A stretch of 64,000 nt of DNA from Dichetophora obliterata (lineage: Eukaryota; Arthropoda; Insecta; Diptera; Sciomyzidae), in the NCBI GenBank assembly GCA_963920525.1, contig OY986436.1:9214501-9278500 (forward strand), given 5' to 3'. How positions within the stretch are numbered: the stretch's first letter is position 1; the number at the start of each line of letters is the position of its first letter. Below the pieces are notes generated by a model. It saw only the letters and a list, made by a program, of their open reading frames with translations. It did not search any database and was not told where the DNA came from. Both the position numbers and the translations under genes were made by a program. Below are positions 54,945-64,000 of this stretch, piece by piece.

Positions 54945-55272
54945 AACATTGTAAGTGAGGGTCGGATCGGTTCTGTATTAAAACATTGTAAGTGGGAGTC
55001 AGATCAGTTCTATTTAAAAACATTGCAATGAGAGTCAGATCCGTCCTGTATAAAAACATTGTAATGAAAAGTCAGGTCAATCCTGTGTAGGAACATAGTA
55101 ATCAGAGTCAGATTAGTCCTGTGTTAAAACGTTGTTAGCAAAAGTCAGATCAATCCTGTGTATGAACATTGTATGTCAGAGCCAGATCAGTCATGTGTTA
55201 AAACATTGTAAGCTAATTCAGATCAATCCTGTAAAGAAACATTGTAAGTGGGAATGAGATTAGTCCTCTTAT
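54945..55272. repeat. 37-bp minisatellite, nine units
   Basis: Units AACATTGTAAGTGAGAGTCA plus GATCAGTCCTGTGTTAA start at 54945, 54982, 55019, 55055, 55092, 55128, 55165, 55202 and 55238. Divergence between units is about 15-25%. It lies in the left subterminal part of the piggyBac-type element. Confidence 0.85.
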
Positions 55273-55454
55273 TGGCGAATAAATGAATAAGAAATACTTT
55301 CTTTTATTTAAACATTTCACTTTTCAGTGATTTTTCCTTTCTACTGCCGTTTCAAGGTGAAAAAACTCCAGCTTCTGTTGAAAAAGAATCAAATTTCTTA
55401 ACTGTACTTGACAATGTCTGCTGATTAGAAACAAATAATTCCTTAGTTGTACAA

Positions 55455-56480
55455 GGCAATTACACTTCTTTACTTACTTACTTACTATGTTGGCGCTACA
55501 ACCGTATGTCGGTCTTGACCTCATCTAAGAATTTTCGCCAGCCATTTCTGTCTTACGCTTGCTGGCGCCAGTTGAAAATTCCAAGCTTCGTCAGGTTTTC
55601 CTCTACTTGGTCTTTCCAACGAAGATGCGGTCGTCCTCTTCTGCGTTGACCGCCGCTGGGTACCGAACCGAATGTTTTCTTCACTAGAGCATCGTCTTTC
55701 ATGCGCTGAACATGACCAAGCCAGCGAAGCCGTTCGATTTTAATGCGCTTGACTATGTCGATGTCAGCGTACAACTCATACAGTTCATCATTCCACCGTA
55801 TTTGGTACTCGCCATTGATGCAGATTGGTCCGTAGATCTTACGAAGAATCCTTCTCTTGAATGCTCCTAAACTCTTTTCATCTAAACTGCTCAGCGTCCA
55901 GATTTGTGATGCATAAAGTAGGACGGGCATGATGAACGATTTATAGAGCGTGATTTTCGCTCGTCGAGAGAGGGCTCTGCTTCTCAATTGCCTACTGAGC
56001 CCAAAGTAACACCTGTTGGCAAGAGTAATTCTTCCTTTGATCTCAATGCTGATGTCGTTGGTTGAGTTAATGCTGGATCCCAGATAAGCGAAGTTCTTCA
56101 CAACCTCGAAGGAGGTATTATCAACTGTAATGTGGGTTTCAAGACGCTGGGACTGTTTGTTTGTTGACACCAAGTATTTCGTCTTATCTGCATTCACTGC
56201 CAGACCCATTTGACTTGACACTCTTTCTAATCTGGAAAATGCTGCACTGACTTCGCGCGTATTATGACCAATGATATCGATGTCATCAGCATACGCAAGC
56301 AGCATAACACTCTTGTAGAATATTGTGCCACTACGTCTCAGATCAGTAGTTCGGATGATCTTTTTTAACATTAGGTTGAAAAAGTTGCACGATAAGGAAT
56401 CACCTTGTCTGAAACCTCGTTTGATAATAAATGGTGGGGAGAGGTCCTTCCCGATTTCAACTGCGCTGCTGGTGTTGCCG
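55455..56480 (-). mobile_element. 5'-truncated RTE-like LINE fragment
   Basis: An open frame of 272 codons (56371-55553) plus upstream KRGFRQGDSLS (about 56420). Motifs: LLAYADDIDIIG (catalytic YADD at about 56279-56290), FAYLGSSINSTNDISIEIKG, YKSFIMPVLLYASQIW and RLRWLGHVQRM, then GRPHLRWKDQVEENLTKLG. The 3' end finishes in a CTTA-type tandem tail (TAAG on the coding strand) near 55475, as in RTE-clade elements. The RT core upstream of QGD is missing, so it is dead on arrival. Clade call tentative. Confidence 0.78.
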
Positions 56481-57164
56481 TATTAAGTCGTATTAGTTTT
56501 GCAGGAATACCAAATTCAGACATTTTTCATTCAGACATTCAGACGTTTTTTTTAGCTGTCACTTAAACTTTGCACAAACAAAACATGGCACAAACTATTT
56601 TTTATTTGAGTATATTTGTTAATAATTTAGTATATTTTCATTACTTTTACGGTTTTTTACGCGTTTATTAATATTAAACAGACTGCAAATCACTTTGAAA
56701 GAACGTCAACTATTATAACTCATAACCTTATAACTATTACAACTCATTCGCTTTTATGCTTTTCATTCTGTCAGTGATAGCCACAGCAAAAGTAACTGTC
56801 TCATTCACTTTATCGTGTTTACGTTAAAATACGAAGTGTCTACTACACGTTCTTCACCGCTCTATGAGTTTATGCTTTGCTTAAATTCTTTGCTTATAAT
56901 GACCCGCATACATGACCACTAACAATAGGATGAACGACAAAATAAATATATTTGTGTGAAGGCAATTATAGGAAACATTCGGATCAGTTGCAAAATTCGT
57001 ATTCATTTTACCGCTGTAATGATCCAGATAGAAAAAATAAATTTTTTTGTTGGATTTATGATTAAGGATGGACTTTTCTCTGTTGACCATTTATTACTAT
57101 GTCAAAAACTAGAGCTTAATTTTGGGTTTTCTATTACTATAATTACTTAGTTGGAAGGTCTCAA

Positions 57165-58115
57165 AGAGTAAGGGTGGGAAATAGTCTGTCTGCTTTCAAC
57201 AATTTATCCTGTGGAGTTCCCCTCAAGGCTCGGTACTTGGTCCGCATTTAATTGCAATGTTTCTTAATGAATTTTCAGCAAATGCCGTCATGTAACCATG
57301 CATGCATATGCTGATGATCTTCAGCTGTACTTGTCCAAACCACTTGATCTAATTGATGATTTATGTATTGAGGTAAATGAAGATATGAGTAAAATAGTAA
57401 ATTGAGCTAAAGCTTATAAGCTTAATCTTAGCTCTCTTAAATCATTTGTTCTGCCAATTTTTAAGTCTAGATACACTTTTTCTAATATACCAGCCATTTT
57501 TCTGAATGGAATCGACTTGAAATTTATAGTTAAAGTTAAAAATCTCGGTTACTATATTAACTCTTCACTTTCCTGTGAAGATCATATAAACTCTGTTGTT
57601 TGTAAAGTTTACTATAACCTACGGAACCTGAGGAGAACTGCATCATTTTTGCCTGTTGAGACTAGAAGAAAGCTAGTGATTCAACTCATAATGCCAATAA
57701 TTTCCTGCTCAGAAGTTGTGTACAGTAAGCTTGATTCTAAGTCAAAGCTTAAGTTACAACTTGTATTTAATAATGCTGTCAGATACGTTTTTGGTCTTAA
57801 AAAGATTGACCGTATAAGTCATTTGAGCAATCGAGTACTTGGTTGCAATATTTTCAATTACTTAGATGCTAGAAACTGTATTTTTTTGCATATCTTGATT
57901 TATACACAAACTCCTTATTGCTTTTTTAATAAGTTACAGTTTTGTAGATCGACTAGAAATATGAACCTTGTAATCCCTGTATACAATTTTTTGCACTCTA
58001 ACAGACTCTTTTTTGTGAACGCTATCAGAATGTGGAATTCGCTACCTTCAAGAATCAAAAATATCCTAAATAAGCACAACTTTAAGCATGCAATATTCCA
58101 ACACTTGTCTTGATA
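57165..58115 (+). mobile_element. LINE D fragment (Jockey/CR1-like)
   Basis: The best frame (57517-58113, 198 codons) covers the region after the RT palm: VKNLGYYINSSLSCEDHINS, LVIQLIMPIISCSEVVYSKL, VRYVFGLKKIDRISHLSNRV and a FFVNAIRMWNSLPSRIKN ending. Upstream, broken frames keep CGVP (about 57210) and ADDLQLYLSKP-like (about 57310). 5'-truncated with frameshifts; a stop closes the frame at 58113. Confidence 0.75.
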
Positions 58116-59000
58116 CTATCTTTCTTCTATTTTCTATTTTATTAATGTTATCTTTTTCATTATTTGATAAAGTTTCTTAAAGGTAATTTATGCATAAGTC
58201 TAAATTCAATTCAATGATAATTTATTGTTAAAATTTAAGCTTATAACTAAAGTTAATTTCTTGAGTCAAATGCATTTGTTTGTTGATAATAACTTAAATT
58301 TAAAATTTAAAATTTAAAGTTAAATTTAGTCGTTGCTTACAATTTTTTTTTTTTATTTTAAATAAGTTATTTAAAATTTTTTTGTTTTTATTAATTTTTT
58401 TGTTATAAATTGTTGTTATTCTTTGATTTCTTACTGCAATTAAAAGACTTTGTCTAATATGTGAACATGATAATTAAATTAAATAAATTAAAAATTATTA
58501 AATATATGTTTGAAATGGAATAATTAGATACGCAAACAAAATTTTTTCAAAAAAGTAGTTCCGATTCCGTTAGAAGTCATTTACGGCTGTTCGAAAAAAT
58601 GCGTAATTTCATAATTTTGCATGTACAATTGAAAATTGTAAGCAATTGAAAAAAAATTTAAAAAGAATCACATAAACATAAATCAGTATGCTATAAACTC
58701 TATACAAAAAAATTATAAAATAAACTTACTAACACGTAATTTAGAAAAAGCAATGTTTTATTTTCTAAATTCTCTGTTTTAGTGAATTAAAAATAAAAAA
58801 ACTACACGCACTGATAAACTAAACAGAGATTTTTTTAGCATCTGTATTTAAAAAAAAAAGCAACAACATTCACCACACATTAACAAGCATCTACTAATGC
58901 ATTTTAATAACTGTTCTTTTTCGTAACTTCTAATATACGTTGGAAATTCTAATTTGAAAATGAAAAGCCATATATGGCTTTGTGTGCAGTAGAGGGTTAA

Positions 59001-59700
59001 CTTCGAATGTAATCAAAATTTGAAAGATGCTCAATACCAGAACAAATCAAAGAGAACAACAAAAAGTGATGGACGTCATCATTCGATGCTCGTCTAAGCT
59101 TTGTTATTGGAAAAAAATTATGATTTTTTTATTTTTTTGCACTACTTACAGAAGCCAATCAAAATTATTTTTTACTGAATCACTTTGCTCGACTTGATAC
59201 TCAATTCCTACAAACAGTTTGGGTTAGTTTGTACGTGTTTGAAAAATTACGATCAAATTTATAAAAAAAAAGCCAATTTTAGATACAAATTCATCGGCAT
59301 TTCCGGTGGCTAGAGACTCAAATGATTTTCCTCAAATTCAAGATATCATAGTTTTTCATCACAATGATTTAGGAATTGGGTGTGCTTTTTGATTTTCAAA
59401 AATGAGCCGGCCTAGTGTATAGCACTTGTGCTGGAATCCTGCCTTTCTTTTTGACATTGCATCTAAAACCTTTAGAGATTCTTTAAAGAATATCAAATAT
59501 CTCTTATATAGTTTTCTTACATCTTGTGCAGATAATGTAATTTTTTTGAGGTAACTGAATAAGGAAACAGTACTAAAAATTAATATAAATCCAAAGTTGT
59601 TGTCCATTATCACATTATCAAGCATATGTGATAATATAAACAGCATGCGCAAGAAGCTTTGGGGGGGGCGATCGCCCCAATCGCCCTAGCGTGGATCCAC
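59001..59700 (-). mobile_element. Possible hAT fragment, partner of 54400-54520 in inverted orientation
   Basis: 59289-59350 is an inverted match to about 54450-54515 (shared GAATTTGAGGAAAAT and GAGTCTCTAGCC). Further right, GGGGGGGGCGATCGCCCC and CCTAGCGTGGATCCACGC (59660-59690) look like the terminal text of a hAT of the ZMYM1-like type. The minus frame 59652-59359 (97 codons) has no motif I can name. Confidence 0.4.
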
Positions 59701-60492
59701 GCTTGGAACCACGCTAGCCTGGTTTTGCTACCTGTATTTTGTTTATTCCTAATATTTATCTTATTGTAAATTGTGCCATTCTACGCTTGGGGAGCTAAAA
59801 GATCATTGATTATATTTGTTATTCTCATTTTTTTTGCTGTAGCAACTGTAGATAACCTTAATCAAATGTTCAGCATCAGCTGTTTGATGCTTAACCCAAC
59901 AGCTTTTCTTTCACTACAGTTTATAATATTTTTGTTTCAATCTCTGTTTCTATTATTGTCTGCCATCTCTCAGGTATTTGCGGCAGATTTAATTATATTT
60001 CGAGAACTGGCTCAGAGTCTGTCTCTTGGTTTGACTCTCTAGATACTTTAGCCTAGACCTTATTTGCACACTGTACTAAAGCATTTTATGGTCTGGTCTG
60101 GCTTAAGTTTTTATTCTTCGTTTTGCTCTTTAACATCATGGTTTTAATTTGCTATTCTTTACAATTACATTCGCCGGTTGCTTGTCTGCTTGCTTCAAAT
60201 TGTTTCTCATATTTTGTTTTTGTCTCTTCTCTGCTGCACAACTTTCATAGTTCGTAATTTTTTTCCTCAATTTTGTGTGGATTGTTTGGTTTAGTTACTC
60301 TGTCTATTTTTTACTTTATTTATTTTATTACTTGTAGGTTTTTTAGACATGAATAAAAATATTTCTTAATGTCTTTGAATTAGACTATGCTTTGTAAATG
60401 TATGTACATTTGATTACTTCATTAAAATCTTCCTTTTTACTAAAAAGAGAAAAGTTTACTGTTTCTTTCACAAATAACTTCTTTCATATATC
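59701..60492. other. No gene or element recognised
   Basis: T-rich on the plus strand. A hydrophobic 89-codon frame at 59773-60042 is a by-product of TTT-rich sequence. Confidence 0.45.
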
Positions 60493-60890
60493 CTTTTTTT
60501 TATTTTAAAAAGATCAAAGAACCAAGGCATGCGCCTTATATAGACAAAGTTTGGTCTTTGACCTGAAAGGAAAGGGATAGATTATTTAGAGGAATTGATT
60601 GGAACCATACGTGAATTATTGATTAGGCCAAATGACCGTGAAAGACAATTTTAATTGCTTTTAACCGAGGCTAGTGTTATGCCTTAACCTCGGCTAGCAT
60701 TTCCAGCCCTGAGTTGTGTTCCTGTCCTTTAATGCCACATTTTCCAGAACTAATTTGTGGATTTTAAGTTTTTTCATAATTCTTAAATGCCCAAAATTCT
60801 TAAATGTCTAAACCATGCCCAAGCCCGGATTTGAACCAGGGACCTCTGGGTTGCTAGTTTAGCGCACTCTCCACTAGACTACAAAGGCCG
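60493..60890 (-). mobile_element. tRNA-derived SINE, family A, copy 3
   Basis: Same structure as the copies at 6913 and 41096: poly-T left edge, body with GATCAAAGAACCAAGGCATG, and tRNA-like head at the right with B box GGTTCAAATCC. A short local duplication (AATTCTTAAATG twice, about 60777-60800) is private to this copy. Confidence 0.82.
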
Positions 60891-62326
60891 ACAATTTGAT
60901 TTAAATGCATACGTCTTCTTCATTTTTGATGTAATTTTATTCCATAAATAATGCTGTGTTGCAATATTTTTATTAAAATTTATTAATTTTATAATTTTAA
61001 ATCATTTCATGGTAGATTCTAACTGCTAGACGTTGCAAAAATTAAAATGCTTTTAAAACTTTATAGCCTCAAATACATTTGAAGTCTTTCCAATCCTGCA
61101 ATAAAAATATTTCAGATATGTTTTGTCTTCATTCTTTTTATTATATGATTAATTTTATTAATATTTAGAAGCTTTTGTATTTCTTAATAATTATAGAAAA
61201 AAATATTCTGGTCGTAGAATTTCAGCTAGCAAAACATTTTTTTTTTAATTTTTAGTTTTGGTTTAAGGATTGTATATTTATATTTTAATTATAAATGTAT
61301 GATTTTCTTAATGCAACTTTTGAAAAGTACATTTTTATAATAGGAATAGGTCAAAGGATATGTCAAGATAAGTTATTTAGAAATAAAAATTCGTTAGTGT
61401 GCTTTGATTTTATACTCATCTCTTGGGTTTTAATATCACAGGAACTTACAAAATAAACATAACTAAGAATTTTTTATCGAAACATTATGGATATTGTAGG
61501 CCGATTTAAATTCCATAGAATTGCATACTTTAATTTTCACACAATTCCCTTAAAAATCACAAATTTTCGTTCATTATTTTTTGCTCGAAAAGTTAACAAA
61601 AAATTTTTAAGACATTTTTGGGTTTCCCAAAACAATGGCCTCTCTTAAAAAACAAAAATGACTCTAAGTATTCTTAAAATATTCGTTCCTATTTCTTGAC
61701 TAATTTTTAGTATTTTTATCCTACAAAAATTTTTTGTAAAGTTGATCTCTTGCCTGTTGAAATCTTTATTCTTAAGGGAAAAAAATTTTAAAATTAAGTA
61801 TTTCAAAAAAAAAAATTTAAAAAAAATAAAATAACAATCGACTACCCAGTTAAATCAGATTGAAAAATAATCCAAAACTTGAATTTGATCGATCATTATT
61901 CTTTTTGACCCATTTTTTGTTGGATTTTTGTTAAGTTTTTAGTCAAATGTATAACAGTTTTTAGTCAACATTTGTCATGACAATCGATAAGCCTTTTGAT
62001 AAATAATTCGAAAACGAACATGTAAAAAAAATGTTCTGCCAGTTCAAATTCTACCACCAAAAAACTATTTTTTGTAGTGTTTTGTCCCACTGTGCGACCT
62101 GCATGTAAAATAAATATATAGCGTACCGACTATAAACATTGGCACCCATAAGAAAATTTTACCTTGTAACCTATAGCATTCATTCTGTTTTTAAGTGATT
62201 GGTCTTTTTGAAATTTTATTTTATTTTTTGGGAAATTCTTTATTTAAATCAAATTTTAACATATTTATATGAGATCTCTGTGTTTCGTGAAAATCAAAAT
62301 AAAAAAAGTCTTTCAAAAACCACAAT
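60891..62326. other. AT-rich, no feature recognised
   Basis: No inverted ends, tandem array or coding similarity noticed. Very AT-rich with long A and T runs. Confidence 0.5.
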
Positions 62327-64000
62327 TATTTTTATTTTTTTATTTTTTTTTTTTTTATTCATAAAGTCTTTGGATTACACATCATTACAGACTACTTAAA
62401 ATTAAATTAGCTTAAATACTAATGTAAAAATAAATTTACAAGGAAGAAAATAAAAAAAAATAAATAAAAAAATGTACAGTATGTATTCACTGATATATAA
62501 ATACTAAAAAATAAAGATAAACATAAAGAGAATACTAATTAGATACGAAAAATAGTGTTAAGTTTATTCTTCAAAGATAATTTCGAGTCAGAGAGATCTA
62601 AATTATTTTCAATAGACAATTCATTATACAAAAATAAAGCCCGAATAATAGGCTCATTAAGAGCATACAGAGTTCTATGAATTTCGGAATGAAATAGCGA
62701 ATAATTACGTAACGTTCTAGTCGGAATATTAAAATTTAAAAATTGCAATAGCTGTTCACAGTCGATATGCCCCGAAAAAAGATCGTGAATAAATGTCAAT
62801 GACTGAATTTTCCTTCTAGTTTTTAGTGTTTTTAATCCCAAAAGCAAAATACGAGCATCATATGCTGGCAGAGGTTCTGCAAAATTTATGGAACGTAGCG
62901 CAAATCGAGAAAATGATTTCTGGATTTTCTCTAGGCGAGCACAATGAATTATGTAGAAAGGACTCCATATGAAGACAGCATACTCTAACCTTGATCTTAC
63001 AATTGAGTTATAGAGACTAATTAGGGTATGAGGGTCAGAAAATTCTGAGCAATTTCTACGTACAAAAGCAAGTAAAGAATACGATTTTGGAACAACATAA
63101 TTAATGTGATTAACAAAAGTGAACATAGTGTCAAAAATTATACCCAAGTCCTTAATGGTATTGACTCTCTCAAGGGGAGTATCCTCGATGGAATACGAAA
63201 AATTTAAAAAATTATTACACTTAGAGTACGTTATTGAAAAGCACTTATTAGAATTTAATGGTAAAAAATTTAACAAGCTCCAAGAAAGTAGATTACTAAG
63301 ATCACTCTGTAACAGAGCAGCATCATTTAAATCAGAGATATGACTGAATAGCTTTAAGTCATCAGCGTATAGTAGAAATTTTGCAGATTGAAAACATTTA
63401 CTAACGAGTTTGGAAACGTTTGACAATTTAGAAATAGGTCTAAAATTTGCTACATCATTCTTACTGCCTGCTTTGAAAACTGGTGTTATAGTGGCCATTT
63501 TCCAACTACTAATAAAAGTCCCAGTCCTTAAAGATTTATTGAAAATTATACATAATGTCTTAGAGAGAGAGACAGCACACTTATTCAGCAAAATAGATGA
63601 AATACCATCTTTATCAGCTTTAACCGAAATTTTCAAATTAGACATCGCATTGAAAATTTCTTCATCCGTCAAAACAAGGGAGCCTAGGTTTAAAAAAGAG
63701 TCCACATTATTTAAAATTGACACATCAATCCACGGACTAACACTTACGTAGTTGGACTTAAAGTAATCAGCAAATAAATTCACTGTATCTTCAAGTGCAA
63801 AAGATTGTGACCCATTGAAGTAAGTCGATGTGGGAATGCAAGAACCATCACGCTTGGAAATGCCACAATGACTTAGGATTACTTTTTATATTATTCTCAC
63901 AACGTAAGATATATTGTTTGTAAAGAAATTTATTCAAAACATTGAATTCTCTCGCGTAATGAATGAACATAGCATGATACCAGTTATCATTAGTTGATTT
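62327..64000 (-). mobile_element. LINE E (Jockey-like), 3' portion, runs off the window
   Basis: A 414-codon frame (63783-62539) codes for reverse transcriptase: ILNNVDSFLNLGSLVLTDEE, VKADKDGISSILLNK, WKMATITPVFKAGSKNDVAN and FRPISKLSNV, then directly FLLYADDLKLFSHI (YADD), LERVNTIKDLGIIFDTMFTF and a C-terminal tail. The palm segment normally between FRPIS..S and YADD (motifs A and B) is absent, an in-frame deletion at about 63390. More 5' sequence (63790-64000) reads on with one stop or shift (HYAREFNVLNKFLYKQYI). A poly-T at 62338-62356 is the A tail. Confidence 0.82.

Larger units (their letters stand above)
54787..58996. mobile_element. piggyBac-type element with nested LINEs
   Basis: TTAA flanks both ends (54783-54786, 58997-59000). 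Left end CCCTTTACTGCACGCA; right end inward CCCTCTACTGCACACA (14 of 16 match), of the piggyBac type. The 4.2-kb interior has no piggyBac transposase; it contains a 37-bp minisatellite and two LINE fragments (55455-56480 minus, 57165-58115 plus). Probably a non-autonomous element enlarged by later insertions. Confidence 0.72.

Noticed and set aside
1..64000. CRISPR array or bacterial mobile system
   Set aside because: Tandem arrays seen (25, 37, 54, 170 bp) have no unique spacers between conserved repeats and no cas-like genes; the window is eukaryotic.

Overview
This is eukaryotic DNA, almost certainly from an insect and most plausibly a higher fly; a tephritid-like species is my guess and is not proven by anything here. 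The evidence is an AT-rich background, a host gene with short GT-AG introns, and a dense load of insect-type transposons (hAT, Tc1/mariner, Transib, piggyBac, Helitron, tRNA-derived SINEs, Jockey/R1-LOA/RTE-type LINEs, LTR retroelements). There is no bacterial operon, CRISPR array or rRNA.

Only one host gene is supported. It lies on the minus strand at about 32.2-36.0 kb, as four frame-consistent coding exons (35993-35678, 35602-35365, 35298-35136, 35076-32221). They encode at least 1190 residues: a cytoplasmic N-terminal stretch, one transmembrane helix, a SEA domain and a long Thr/Ser/Pro-rich mucin-like tail. The 5' end lies upstream, beyond 35993, and was not found.

The rest is mostly layered mobile DNA. 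0-8.7 kb: inverted/tandem repeats, a Transib element (1597-4135), a piggyBac tail, a Helitron, satellite-like arrays and a SINE. 8.7-13.7 kb: a hAT-type foldback with a TA-flanked element in its left arm, which in turn holds a Helitron. 13.8-17.3 kb: two hAT elements with 8-bp target duplications, one containing a dead mariner. 17.3-19.8 kb: unique-looking DNA. 20-29.5 kb: a LINE split by a TA-element and by an LTR copy; the LTR is itself split by a second Transib, a GC-rich retro-insert and a foldback. 29.8-30.8 kb: a long-armed foldback. 36.8-44 kb: a mariner relic, a piggyBac-type MITE, and an R1/LOA-like LINE split by a solo LTR and a SINE and ending in a 1.1-kb perfect (TTTGGC)n array. 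46.7-50 kb: a MITE, then a hAT element with a mariner nested in it. 50-59 kb: repeats and a TTAA-flanked piggyBac-type element carrying a minisatellite and two LINE fragments. 60-64 kb: a SINE and a Jockey-like LINE running off the window.

No transposase or reverse transcriptase here reads as intact. Several boundaries are nevertheless exact (perfect 8-bp duplications, a LINE frame restored by removing an insert), so an insertion order can be reconstructed. I see no convincing new biological system. The best leads are the two Transib elements with RAG-signal-like ends, the deep nests, the unidentified insert with a 14-bp duplication, and the giant hexamer array.
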